Positions 35,035 through 46,204 of a DNA stretch of 64,000 nucleotides are shown one piece after another (the first letter of the stretch is position 1; every line of letters begins with the position of its first letter). Both the position numbers and the translations under genes were made by a program. Origin of the DNA: Allantophomopsis cytisporea. Taxonomy: Eukaryota > Ascomycota > Leotiomycetes > Phacidiales > Phacidiaceae. Below the pieces are notes generated by a model that was given only the letters and a program-made list of their open reading frames with translations, was not told the DNA's origin and ran no database searches. Where the stretch lies: assembly GCA_024752435.1 (NCBI GenBank), contig CP103024.1:248001-312000 (forward strand). Direction: 5' to 3'.

Positions 35035-36158
35035 ATGCTCAACTCTAGGAATTCCGACCCTTCTCAGCCAGATTTCCCAGCTCCAATTTCAGAGCTCCAC
35101 GTTCGCGACCACCAAGCTCATCACACCCTCACGCTGCCACCATCCCCCGCTGACAGCACCATGGTAGAAGCGCTGCAACCTACGCGCATGTCGGACGAAG
35201 AGCGTCTTACACGACCAATCGATCGCGGTGCACCAGGCGACGCTGCTATATTTTCTGTGGGCAAAACTCCAGAACGTAGAGAGTTGAATAAGCGCAAGAG
35301 CGCTTTTTATAGTGATGCATTTGCGCAACGTGAGAGTAGTAATAGTGCGCGGGAGCGTGTCGCGCGGGATAGTGTGGTAATGGCAGAAGTGCGGACTAAT
35401 GTTATTGTAAGTTGTCAGCTGCTTTTGAGATTCAAAATCAACACCTCAATAATCCCCTCGATTTTTGTTGATCATGGGTTCTTCAACTTTTATCTTTCGG
35501 CTTTTAATATTAGAGAAATGTCAAGAATGGTATTAACAATTTTCAGGTCCAAGATGAATATACCTTCATAACAGACCTATCCTACAACCTCTCCTCCCGC
35601 TATCAGCGCCCCGAATCCTCAATCCTAGTAACAGTAACCCACTCAGCATGCCTCCTCTTCGCCGGCTCCTTCGACCCAGCCTACATAATGACCATAACCG
35701 CACTCCCCTCCCAACTCCAACCCGTAACCAATAAGCGCAACGCCTCCCTCCTCCAAAAAGGCATGGAAGAAGCCCTAGGCGTGCCCTCCACCCGTGGCCT
35801 CATCCGCTTCGTCGCCATCGCAGAAGAGAACCTCGCCACCAATGGCAAGACCGTCCTCGGCGAGATCGAGGACCTGCAGAAGGAGGCGGGCGAGCCCGCC
35901 CGCCTGGCCAGAGAACCTAGCAAGACCACCAAGCGAAAGAGTATGCGCTCTATCAAGGGCAGTAAGCGTGCTAGTACGCCGTTGCTTAGGACTGTTGGTG
36001 AGACTACGCCGCCCGCCAGCGAGGATGGCTCGGCGGTTCCGCCGTTGCCGAGGGTCCCTGCTGGGGAGTTTAGATCCGAGAATGATCGGAGGGCTGAGCA
36101 TGTTAAGAAGATGGGGAGGAGGAGAAGCTTTATGGCAGCGGTTTTTGGGAAGGTTTGA
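35035..36158 (+). CDS. MIF/tautomerase-fold protein with disordered extensions
   Basis: Two exons, 35035-35406 and 35547-36158, 327 residues. The middle (about 115-235) matches macrophage migration inhibitory factor: VMAEVRTNV aligns with the first beta-strand, followed by LSYNLSSRYQRPESSILVTV, then SFDPAYIMTITALPSQLQP, and EEALGVPSTRGLIRFVAI at the end. In MIF the mature N-terminal Pro is the catalytic base. Here the domain is internal and the aligned residue is Val, so classical tautomerase activity is unlikely. The N-terminal 110 residues are disordered. The C-terminus is Ser/Lys-rich (KRKSMRSIKGSKRAST), ending in RRRSFMAAVFGKV. The start at 35035 is chosen over an in-frame ATG at 34846. 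Confidence 0.85.
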
Positions 36159-38098
36159 GGTTGAGGGTTTGAATCTCGAACCTTGAATATTGGATCTTGA
36201 CTCTTGTATCTTGACTCCTGGCTTTTGCGCTCTTGAGTTCCTGAGCGTGTAAAAGGTTGCATAGTCGAGATTGTTGAAGGCATAGAGTGTGTCAGTCGAT
36301 TACATTCCCAGTCTGGGACCACGGTTTCGTTTGACTCGTCTTGGGTATCATAAGTGTCGGCGTTGAATAGGAGGTCATTTTGGATTTCGGGCTTTGGTTG
36401 TTAAATTGAATGGGTTGGCGGGATGGCTGTGAGCTGTGGACTTACTGTATCCTTTGCGTATGTGCATAGGGGCTTCAATGGGTAATGTTATTGGGTAGAT
36501 AGATAGAGAATGGTTAACTGTTTCTTACGAGGTTTTTGGTAGTGTTGACTGTGATTTGAGTTTGGATGTGGGTGTGGATGTGGACATGAATGTGAAGGTG
36601 GTACTGAGAGGTTGTGCATGTCAAGTGATGGAGTGGGGAAGTTCTTGAGTTTGAAGAACTTCATCGTGTTTTGATCGAGGTTGTTCTGAGATCAAGATGT
36701 GTGTTTTGTGGATGTAGAGCGCATTCATTCAATCTTGGTTCTGAGGAGTAGGTCTGGTAAAGTGAGCTACGCAGAGAAGTTGATGCTTTGATGTAAGATT
36801 TGTTGTGGTGTCTGTTCCTATCTAGATGGGTGATATTCCTGTGCTCACTATGACTCTTAGTACATGGCTCATGTATCTGTGTTCGTTGCGAATTAAATTT
36901 TTGTTATCTACTTTGCCAAATTGTTCACATTGTATCTTCTCTGATTCTTGAAATCTTGAAGTTGATGAAAAGCTCACTTGATGGTGATGTATTACTAGGA
37001 CTGATCTCACTTTGGATTAGTTGCCCTCTACTTCGAGAAACAATGTTCATACTCATTATGACTATTGCTACTTGTGATATCTGAAGTATCAAACTTGTTG
37101 ATGGTACACTCGCTTTGCTCTTTAGATATAGAGCTGGGAACGAGCTCACTTGATTGCGACTGATCATAAGGATTGAGCTCGGGTTTTCCAGTTGGAACCT
37201 TTATGATAATGAGTAGAAAGATCCTTTATTCAGAGTTCTATACTGTGAAGATGAATGAAGATGTGTGTATTGATAGTGATATTGTTGAATGATGTGGCGA
37301 CGAGAAACGGCAAAATTGAATGAAAGTGAGAATGGTATTTGCTTGTGTATAAAAACAATAGCTCCGCTGGTAAACAATCAAACATACGCAAACTGTTGTT
37401 CAGAAGATCACGATACTTCGAATAATCTCTCTCTCAGCCTTCTCTATCTTTCTTTACACAATACCAACTCTCTTCATCAACTCTTCCCTCATTATCGAAC
37501 ACTTTGTTCTCATCATACTCACCGCTATTCGTCACAACAAGACATCACACCACAACCGACAGCAAACCAAAACTAAGGCTGCAATAAGGCACCAATCTCA
37601 GCAAATGGCTCCAACCAGAAGCCAAAGCCACTACGGGAAAGCTCTCTCTCGCACTCCGTCATTCCTTTCAGCCGCAAAACAAAAGCATTATTTGCTCGAA
37701 GCTCAGCTCAAGCTCAGCTATCACGTATTGAGGAATTCAATTCACTCGCACATCACACATCACACATATTGTATTCTCTGGTATTTGCTTCTCCTATACA
37801 TCCCTCAAAAACCCTCTTTCTCAGCTTGTTCACTTGTCCTGTCTTTTCTGCGTCTCCTTTCGCGAAAGTCAACAATACACGCTTCCCACACTTTATCATA
37901 CAATTTTCTCCGGATCGAGTCGCGCGATTCATCGACGCGCTTCATCTTCCAACCACTTGCAAGCTCGAACCGAAGCTTCTGCACTCACTCTTCACACTTT
38001 TTTCGACCACTTATTGACTCAGACTCTGCAGCTTGCGCGCTCGTACGCACCCTTACAACTATCGCGACCTGCACCTCGGCCGCCACGAATACATCAAT
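36159..38098. other. Intergenic region between the MIF-like gene and RCC1
   Basis: About 1.9 kb. A G/T-rich stretch occurs at 36520-36620, and C/T-rich RCC1 leader sequence from about 37430. Open frames at 37605-38228 read through this leader and are most likely not translated as protein. Confidence 0.5.
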
Positions 38099-39960
38099 AT
38101 GCCTCCAAAGAAGGCAACCTCCGCTGCTGGCGCAAAAAAGGCCGCAGCTCCAGCAAAGGCCCCGGCAAAGGCTCCGGCAAAGGCTCCAGCAAAGGCCCCA
38201 GCCTCCAAGCCTGCCGCCAAGAAGGTAACAAAAGTTCCAGCTAAGAAGGCTGCTGCTGCTCCTGCTCCGGAGAAGAAGGCTCCAGCCAAGAAGGCTGCGC
38301 CCAAGAAGGTCACTCCAATCCCAGCTCCAAAGACCAACGGCACCAAGAGAGCTCGCTCTGAGACCGAGAGTGAGAGTGAGAAGGAGGAGGTTGAGAAGCC
38401 AGCCCGCCAAACTAAGAAGGCCAAGGTCGAAGCCGAAGCTGAAGCTGCCGCTGAAGCTAAAGATGCCGGTAAGTAAGTTGATTATCATAAGAGAATTATC
38501 ACTGATGTGACAATAGAACCAGAGCCAAAGCCGGTCAAGGCACCAAAAGTCGCGAAGCCTGCACCTGCTCCAAAGGTCGCAAAGCCACTTCCAGTCATCA
38601 ATACTGCCCCAACCCAGAAGCTGGACATCTGGGTTTGTGGTGAAGGCTCCTCTGGTGAGCTCGGGCTTGGAAGCAAGAAGCTCGATGGAAAGAAGCCAAT
38701 TGACGTTAAGCGCCCACGATACAACCCATTACTTTCTGCAAAGGATGTCGGTGTTGTTCAGGTCTCTGTTGGTGGCATGCACTGTGCTGCCCTCACACAT
38801 GACAACAAGATCCTTACATGGGGTGTGAACGACAACGGAGCTCTTGGCAGAGATACCACCTGGGACGGCGGTTTGGTTGATGTTGACAAGGCAGAGGAAG
38901 AGGACAGTGACGATGAGGACTCAGATGATACTGGTGTCAACCCAAAAGAATCCACTCCAACTGAGGTCGATATGTCCTACTTCCCACCAAACACCAAGTT
39001 CACCCAAGTTGTCACTAGTGACAGCGCTACATTCGTTCTTACTGATGGTGGTCTTGTTTACGGATGGGGTCAGTTCAGAGTAAGTGATGCATAATCTCCA
39101 TTCATCTTAATATATACTGACTTCTATAGGGCAATGAGGGAGTTCTCGGCTTCACCCAGAAGGTCACCGTTTCTGCTCGCCCAATGCACATTGTAGAGCT
39201 GAAGAAGATCAAGCAGCTTGCAGCTGGTGCCAACCACATTATTGCTTTAGACCACAAGGGTAACGTCTTCGCATGGGGTAGCGGTCAGCAGAGCCAGCTC
39301 GGTCGTCGTATTGTTGAGCGTACTCGATCAGGTGGTCTTGTCCCAAGAGAGTTCGGCCTCCCAAGGGGCAAGATCGTTTCCATCTGCAGCGGCTCATACC
39401 ACAGCTTCGCTATTGATATCAAGGGCCAGGTTTGGGCATGGGGACTTAACAACTTCGCTGAGACTGGTATCTCAGAGGGAGCTGGTGAGGACAACGCCTC
39501 CATCGACAAGCCAACTGTAGTCAACGCACTCGACTCTATCGAGATTGCGGACCTAGTCGGCGGTGGTCACCACTCTCTCGCTTGCACCAAGGACGGCAAG
39601 CTTCTCGCATGGGGTCGCATCGATGCAGGTCAGTGCGGTGTCGACATTACCAAGGTCCCAGAGGATAACGTCACTTTCGACGAGCACAAGGTTCCTCGCA
39701 TCCTCGCTAAGCCAACCGAGGTTCCAGGCGTTTCTGGCGTCGTTATGGTTGATGCTGCCTCTGATACCTCCTTCGCCGTCACCAAGGACGGCAAGGCTTA
39801 CTCCTTCGGATTCTCGGCCAACTACCAGACTGGACAGGGTACCGACGATGATATCAAGGAGGCCACTCTCATCGACAACACCGCTGTTCGTGACAGAAAG
39901 ATCACTTTCTGCGGTGTTGGTGGACAGTTCGCAGTTCTTGCTGGCCCAGCTGAGCTTTAG
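38099..39960 (+). CDS. RCC1: RCC1-type Ran guanine-nucleotide exchange factor
   Basis: Three exons: 38099-38468, 38517-39079 and 39130-39960, 587 residues. This chromatin-bound exchange factor loads GTP on Ran and sets the nuclear transport gradient (yeast Prp20, fission yeast Pim1). The first 180 residues are a lysine/alanine/proline-rich tail with APAK repeats, suited to DNA or histone binding. The rest is a seven-bladed propeller. Recurrent blade motifs are visible: VSVGGMHCAALTHDNKILTWG, GANHIIALDHKGNVFAWGSG, CSGSYHSFAIDIKGQVWAWG, GGGHHSLACTKDGKLLAWG and SDTSFAVTKDGKAYSFG. An acidic insert (EEEDSDDEDSDD) lies between blades 1 and 2, as in fungal homologues. The DNA of the tail contains tandem GCAAAGGCTCCG-type repeats. 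Confidence 0.95.
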
Positions 39961-40978
39961 TGGGCTATCTCTGGTTCTCGACCTTGATATTTTTTTTTTT
40001 ATTACTTTGCCGTCTTTTGTGTACTCTATCTGGGTTCTCTAACAAAAAGACTGCGTTATAATTGGAGTAGAAGGAGGAAGTTATGCATGCATTGGGGGTT
40101 CTGTTTTCGCGCTTTTGAGTTTGCATTCTCACTTTCATGAGCTACGTGGGTGTCGGGGCGTTGCGGCTCTGTTATTTGTATATAGTTCGCTCTGCTTGAC
40201 TGCCTCATGAATGCATTGTTCTTTGATGACTGATCTGGATGTGCATTGTGGTTGATTCATTACCTTCGAAGTACTGTGGTTAGTTCAATTGCCACCATTG
40301 TTTATTTCCTGATGATCGTTGTGATCGTCAAGATTGTTTAATGAGAAAGTCTCCTGTAGTGCTTCTATGTGTGTGTCTGTTGTATATCTACGACTATGGA
40401 ACAAGGTGCCAAGGCTTATTGCCCAACTTTAACAATTACGTTGAGGCTAGAAACCAAAAGCCAACACGGGACTCACCTCCACCCGAGGTCCACCTACCAA
40501 CAAACAATCATCCCACGAAGTGTCCATACTCCCCATGTCCACATCGCCTATCACTCCGAGTGCGGGTTCCGGAACGTTCTCCGCCAGTAAAGGCCCACTC
40601 TCATATTCCCGGATTAGCGTGCAATTGATATCGAGAAGCTACCATTTCCGTATGTATCATTCGATGAGCCGGTCCGATGCTTCTGATGGGCCAGTGATGC
40701 GGGGAAGCTCTACGTTCAGAGTGCAGTCACATCAGCATTCTATGGTTTTCGAATTGATTAGCTGACTTCGCTCTGTTGTCTGGTGCTTGGCTTGGTGGGG
40801 AAAACTCACGTGTTGTCAGTCATTGGGTTATAAAGGTCGGGGGGAGCGATTTCTTGGAGGTGAGATTAGTTTTTTATACTAGATTCTTACATGCTTTTAT
40901 GATACGATTGATATTGGGATTTGCCCTGATTTTTGTGATTTAAACATTAATATTTGAAGAACGACAAAGCTTGACACC
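39961..40978. other. Intergenic region between RCC1 and the SDR gene
   Basis: About 1 kb: RCC1 3' flank with a run of T at about 39991-40000, then the SDR promoter with CACGTG near 40808. Overlapping short frames at 40341-40765 show no coding pattern. Confidence 0.5.
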
Positions 40979-42056
40979 ATGGCTTTCGCGATGTTTCCGC
41001 CGGAATCGTAAGTTCTGTTACCGAGAGTATGATAGAATATTAGCTGATCGCATCAAGCGTCGCTCTCGTGACAGGTGAATACTCTCCAACCTCGCACTTC
41101 AATGCGTCCTATCTCCCATGAAATTTCTACCTTTACAGTCATCTGACTATTCCAGGTGCATCCTCCGGCATTGGCCGTGCAATCGCCTTCCAGCTCGTCA
41201 GCGACGGCATCCACTCCATTGCCCTGCTGGACATCTCCCCCAACCTCCTCGAAGAAGAGGCAGCGTTGAAGGCCGCGTATCCGCGCGTGCAAACTCTGGC
41301 CCTTTCTGTGGACGTGACCAAGGATTCAGAAGTCGATCTTGCTGTGGCCAAGACCGTGGAGGCGTTCGGGCGTATCGACGTCGCCGTGAACGCGGCTGGT
41401 GTGGCGGGCCCCAGTTTATCTACAGCAGATACAAGTACTGCTGACTTAGATCGTGTACTCGATGTTAATCTGAAGGGGTATTACTATACTGAGAGGGCGG
41501 TGCTGAGGCAGATGATGAAGCAGGAGCTGAGGGCTGTTACGTGAGTTAGTGTCTATTATTGGCGAGTCCATACTAACGAATGAAGAACTGGAATAAGAGT
41601 ACAGACCAGAGGAAGTATCGTCAACGTGGGCTCCATTTATGGGTTGAGGGGATTGCCAGATACCGGTCCTTACACTATGGCTAAGCATGGTGAGTCCACT
41701 AATACACTTGAGGTTGACAATACTGACGGGTAGTATAGCTGTTTCGGGAATGACAAAGTCAGATGGCATCCAATACGCTACTCAGGGTGTTAGAGTAAAT
41801 TGTGTATCCCCTGGATTTGTGCGTACAAATTTACTTCCAGAAGCAACGTGGGAAGGGGCAAGTGTAAGTTGTTCTATCTTGAAACTAGGTCGTGGCTGAT
41901 AAGGAGTAGTTGAAACCTCTTGTTGAGAGAACCCCTATGAACAGACTGGGCCTTCCAGAAGAAATCGCCTACACAGTGAGCTTTCTGGCAAGTGACAGAG
42001 CTAGCTATATCACGGGTGCTTCAATTGCTGTTGATGGTGGTTATACTGCGGCTTAA
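40979..42056 (+). CDS. Short-chain dehydrogenase/reductase (classical SDR)
   Basis: Six exons: 40979-41007, 41058-41074, 41156-41540, 41586-41689, 41739-41863 and 41910-42056, 268 residues. An NAD(P)-dependent oxidoreductase of unknown substrate. The Rossmann motif TGASSGIG (about 15-22) is assembled across three exons, the second only 17 nt. NAAG follows in VAVNAAGVAG. The catalytic Ser lies in NVGSIYG, and Tyr173/Lys177 form YTMAK. The C-terminal VNCVSPGFVRT and ITGASIAVDGGYTA complete a classical SDR; the length is typical. No neighbours suggest a pathway. Confidence 0.92.
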
Positions 42057-42468
42057 GGTATTGTCATGTATATACAGGTCAAGAATGAAGTGCATGAGAT
42101 TTCCACAGGATTCAAGAATCTGATACTTGTATATTTGACGTTGACGCAGCAAATTAATATGATTCTGTAAACAAAAACCAAAGAAACCAACATGGATACC
42201 CACGTAATTATGGATAAACGCAGACTTTGGATTTCCTCATTATTTACTTTTGTACATATGCATAATGGACACACCAGGTCCGCTCCACGATCCCATATTC
42301 CTACAGCTGATCCCCAAACGCCAGGCTATGATGAAATAGAGGGAAGATTTGAGACTCAGCTCGTCGAGCTCGTAATGTCGGATGCTCGTCAAATTCGAAA
42401 TGAGCATGTCTAGTACCATGGGATATAATCATCCACGATCTACCAGCACATCACACCGCATCTAGTGA
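42057..42468. other. Convergent intergenic region, SDR and PAM16
   Basis: About 410 bp of 3' flanking sequence of two convergent genes. No gene supported. Confidence 0.5.
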
Positions 42469-42967
42469 TCACCGGTCCTTGAAGACCTTTGGTTTCCAGC
42501 CCTCTTCCAACTCTTCTGCTCTGCTCTCTGCCGCCTCCGCAGCCTTGTGTTCCGCCTCTATCCTTTCCCTCGCTCTCAGCACCTTGCTCTGTAGGTAGAA
42601 ACTACCGCCCTTCTGTGGATCGTTGGCGTCGAACAGCTTCTTGAACCTCTCCATCACATCCTCCATGTTCGCCTTGCCCCCTTGAGGTGGCTTCACATTC
42701 AAGATCTTGCAGGCCTCATCGAGCGTCAGTCCGTTGGAGGCAAACGTGTTTACGGCGCCGGGATTGTGCTTTGCTTGATGCTTGGCATACTGTGAGGAGG
42801 CAGATGCTTGCTTATAGGCCTCTGCGAATGCGCGACCAAGGACTCTTGAGCCGGTGACGATAACTTGCGTGACGATACGGTGCGCCTATAGTCAATCGTC
42901 AGTATCTACTTCATGAAAACACTTGCTATCCGTCTCAAACGGCAAGAATCATTCTTTCACTTACCAT
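42469..42967 (-). CDS. PAM16: Mitochondrial import motor subunit PAM16/TIM16
   Basis: Two exons. Exon 1 is only the ATG (42967-42965), followed at once by a GTAAGT donor; exon 2 is 42885-42469. The product is 139 residues. It begins MAHRIVTQVIVTGSRVLGRA, the membrane-associating N-terminus of PAM16. It has the degenerate J-like domain (LTLDEACKILNV, then MEDVMERFKKLFDANDPQKG and SFYLQSKVLRARERI). There is no HPD motif, as expected for PAM16, which holds and regulates the PAM18 J-protein at the TIM23 channel. The longer open frame starting at an internal Met would lose the N-terminal third, so the spliced start is strongly preferred. Confidence 0.95.
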
Positions 42968-43293
42968 CGTGGATTGTTTTGCAACCGTAGATTGATCAAG
43001 CTTGGACTTTTGGGAGCAGCAACACGACAATTGGGATGATGAGGCGACTACTCGGCCTCAATAACTTTTTGTTGGCGGCATCTCCCGCTCAATCCGATGC
43101 TGCCTTATCCGTTAGCGCAAGGCTATCAGGCACACATAGAGACCGGGCTGTTGACGACACGTCCATCCAAAGAAGAAGATACGTACAGCTACGAAAGGCT
43201 ACCAAATATTGCTCTACGCTTCCTACTGTCTTTGAGCTTATTGACAAGTCTCCAAATCCCCTCACGGAGAAAGGCTCAAGCTTTATTCCAACC
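42968..43293. promoter_or_regulatory. Divergent promoter region between PAM16 and YIP1
   Basis: 326 bp between two divergent start codons. No TATA box is evident. An ATG at 43036 is in frame with the YIP1 start, but the extension is not protein-like for this family. Confidence 0.5.
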
Positions 43294-44237
43294 ATGTCAC
43301 AACAATTCTTCCCACAAAATCAATATGGTGCTGGAGCTGCCCAGAACCTGCAGTTCTACCCATCGACTTATTCCTCTGCCCAAGTGAGCGGTCATGCTAC
43401 ACCCGCGCAAGCTGCATATGGCTATGGAGCTCCCCCAGCCCCGGCATATGGTGGTGCTGGAGGGTTCAATTCTGGATTTGGAGGTCCTGCTGTGAGTGGA
43501 CGGATGGGAGAACAAGCAGGCTTGAGAACAGGATGGTTGGCTGCCTTTGGCACTGAGGGATATGATGGAGAGCCACCTTTACTTGAGGAACTTGGCGTCA
43601 ATTTCAACCACATTCAGAGCAAGGTATGTTTCTTTCACATTTGTATCATGGATACAGCTAATGCGAATAGACTCTTGCGGTACTCAACCCCCTAGCGAGA
43701 ATAGATCAACATATTATGGACGATTCCGACCTCGCGGGGCCAATCCTTTTCTTCCTCCTTTTCGGGACCTTCCTGCTCTTCTCTGGAAAGGTTCATTTCG
43801 GATATATCTATGGATTGGCACTTTTGGGCAGCACATCTCTGCATGTCATTCTCTCTTTGATGTCCCCTCCACTATCTGTCGCAGACACAAACCCTCACGA
43901 TCATCCATCCGCTCCCGCATCCTCCCATCTTTCCAGCACGCTCACCTTCCCTCGAAGTGCTAGTGTTCTGGGTTACTGTCTCCTACCTCTGGTCCTTACT
44001 AGTTTAATAGGCATTGCTCTCCCTATGGACGGTATGCTGGGATACATTCTTACAACGCTAGCCATTGTCTGGTGCACATACAGCTCTTCGGGAATGTTCT
44101 GTGCTGTGGGAAGAATGAGAGGCATGAGAGGACTTGTGGCATATCCACTTGCTCTATTTTACGTAGGATTCGGCATTATGGGTATCTTTAGTTCCAGAGG
44201 TACGGGAACTTTGGGAAAGGTGGCTACGGGCTTGTAA
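43294..44237 (+). CDS. YIP1: YIP1-family Golgi/ER vesicle protein
   Basis: Two exons, 43294-43623 and 43671-44237, 298 residues. Interacts with Ypt/Rab GTPases and acts in COPII vesicle formation. The cytosolic N-terminus (about 1-85) is Gln/Gly/Tyr/Pro-rich. It leads to the family motif PPLLEELGVNFNHI, followed by TLAVLNPLARIDQHIMDDSDLAGP, which spans the splice. Five hydrophobic segments then follow, with GSTSLHVILSLM and CTYSSSGMFCAVGRMR in loops and helices. The ATG at 43294 sits in ACCATG and gives the expected MSQQFF-type start; an upstream in-frame ATG is not used in this model. Confidence 0.92.
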
Positions 44238-44760
44238 TGGCATAGCATGTTGTAAAATAGTAAAACAAGAAGATTTCAATAGAAACGATTTATGGCTAAT
44301 AATTGCCAGTGTTCCATTTGCTACTGTACCATAACTTTCATCAATGAAGGTATTTCAAGCCTATTTCGTATAAAAAGGAGTGAAGCGATTTGTAGCTCTT
44401 TAGTTCTGTATGTTTTGGGAAACAAAGGAGCATCGAGGATAATGGTGCTCATCGATGAACCCAAGCACAATTACCGATGAAGACTTATGAATTTAAAGTC
44501 GTGGAGATTGTGAGCTGCTCACGTTAATGTTATATTCTTCAATCTTTTAGATTGTTGGTCGCGTTAGTTACGTTTGTCGCTCACATGCCAGTTTCACTGA
44601 CTCATGATTTCCTGTTTGGGAAGTAGTTGCATTCAACGCTGGTGAGCCATATGATCACAAAACTTTCAGGTCAGCGATGCATGCAATTTTTATGTCACTC
44701 TATCTCTTCTCTGCTCTCGTGACTCTCACCTCCCCCGAAGAAGCCGGAGACAAACGCAGA
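44238..44760. other. Intergenic region after YIP1
   Basis: About 520 bp, YIP1 3' flank. No gene supported. Confidence 0.45.
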
Positions 44761-45136
44761 ATGGCTTCTCTTCAAACGAAGCAGCTTGAGCAGGCCAATT
44801 ATAAGAGAAAGCTAGCAGTTACTTAAATATACGTGCAAATTAAAACGTGTAACGTGCTGTATTAATGTCGGTAGGAGTATGCTCCAGAATTGAAGCAGAT
44901 GAAGGCCGACTGGTCTGCGGGGGCTGCTCGCCAGGTAGGTTGGGAGATGTGTATACTTGTCTTCTCTTGCTTTTACTGACAGAGACTAGGCGGCTTCTAC
45001 TCGTAGTTGCGTAACTGAGAACTCCAGCTAGAGTTTAGGTTCGAGTACTGGTAGTGGTTTCTTTAATGGTGGTAGTGGTGGTGACGATGTAGATGCTGAA
45101 TATATTGGGATCACAGCAGCTGACGAGGGAGATTGA
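44761..45136 (+). CDS. Possible small spliced gene with unresolved exon structure
   Basis: The first segment reads MASLQTKQLEQANYKRKLA from 44761. A downstream segment after a TAG acceptor at about 44873-44875 reads EYAPELKQMKADWSAGAARQ. A terminal segment ending in TGA at 45134-45136 reads GSGGDDVDAEYIGITAADEG. Each looks protein-like, but the donors needed to join them in frame (GTTACT, GTTGGG) are weak, so either it is a poorly spliced small gene or a decayed one. No family recognised. Confidence 0.25.
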
Positions 45137-45259
45137 AAGAAGAGGGTGAAACTCCGTTCTTAGAGGGTTTACGGAGAGCGTTCAAACATATCAGAAGATC
45201 TGGAAGATAGTAAATTGGGAAATCCAAGTCTATGCTTCTATATGAAACTAGAGAAAGCT

Positions 45260-46204
45260 TCAACCTTCCATCATAGCTTTTAAAGTATCAACGATTGTAC
45301 GCTCTGGTGGTGCCAATCTCACTACTTCATCGCTTGTCATAGTCTTTGCGAGAGAAGACTGCCCACTCCATAGCATTTTACACCCGTCCAATATCGAACC
45401 AAGCACATTTCTAGGATATCCGTATTGAAGCGCGGCGTCCACTGACAGAGATTGGAACTCGACTTTGTTGATCTGGATGCCTGCATACTGCTGAACCAAC
45501 TCGATTATCTTGTCGCCAGTGACATCTTCCGGTCCGCTAAGCACGTACCTCGCATGATTGTGCGGTGTAAGGTCTTCCAGTATCAAAAGATGCGCTGCGA
45601 ATTTGCCGACGTCGTCAGGATCAATCAACGCCAATGGCGCTTTAGCGGAGACCATCAGATTGAGCGTCTCTTTTTTGGCGGCCTGATCTTTCTGATATGC
45701 CTTGATCCAAGAAACAGCTGGCCCCAACACAGTGTTACTGAATACGTTTGGTCGCAGAGACGTCCATTTCAAGTCTTGAAACTCTGGCTGGCTCAGCATA
45801 GTCTCTATTGCCAAGTGACTGCGACCATAATACACTGGACTTGCAGGACCAATGAATGCCAGGTTCGTTGATAGCTTGACCACGTATTTTACGCCGGCAT
45901 TCAGCAGAGCAACATGAAAAGCTGACTCGTCGACAAATTGGTGCGGCAGGTTGTGTGGTGCAATGTATGCCCTGATTATATCCTCCCCTCGAAGCCATTC
46001 GGCGTCGATCGTGGTCCAGTCCTTCTCAAGCATCTGGACATTTGGCATCTTGGCAAGCTCTTTAGAGACAACATTATCGAGCGAGCGAGTCAATCCGACA
46101 ATTCGATAGGTTTTGGAACCTGTACCAAGAAGTGACGAAAGATTGCGGACAACACTCTTTCCCGTATTGCCTGTGGCACCAACCACCAGGATAGTTGGAG
46201 ACAT
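45260..46204 (-). CDS. NmrA-like NAD(P)-binding protein
   Basis: Single exon, 314 residues. The ATG at 46204 gives MSPTILVVGATGNTGKSVV, placing the GxxGxxG dinucleotide-binding loop right at the N-terminus as in NmrA/HSCARG and atypical SDRs. An in-frame ATG nine codons earlier is less likely. Further family features are VKYVVKLSTNLAF (strand and Ser), YYGRSHLAIETMLSQP, SLRPNVFSNTVLGPA and a DPDDVGKFAAHLL stretch. Such proteins are either redox sensors of NAD(P) state or isoflavone-reductase-like enzymes; the sequence does not decide which. No clustered partner genes. Confidence 0.9.
   Translation of the reverse strand: MSPTILVVGATGNTGKSVVRNLSSLLGTGSKTYRIVGLTRSLDNVVSKELAKMPNVQMLEKDWTTIDAEWLRGEDIIRAYIAPHNLPHQFVDESAFHVALLNAGVKYVVKLSTNLAFIGPASPVYYGRSHLAIETMLSQPEFQDLKWTSLRPNVFSNTVLGPAVSWIKAYQKDQAAKKETLNLMVSAKAPLALIDPDDVGKFAAHLLILEDLTPHNHARYVLSGPEDVTGDKIIELVQQYAGIQINKVEFQSLSVDAALQYGYPRNVLGSILDGCKMLWSGQSSLAKTMTSDEVVRLAPPERTIVDTLKAMMEG

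Noticed and set aside
37605..38228. Open frame upstream of and overlapping the RCC1 start
   Set aside because: Ser/His/Leu-rich composition from a C/T-rich leader, and it overlaps the confident RCC1 coding sequence in another frame.
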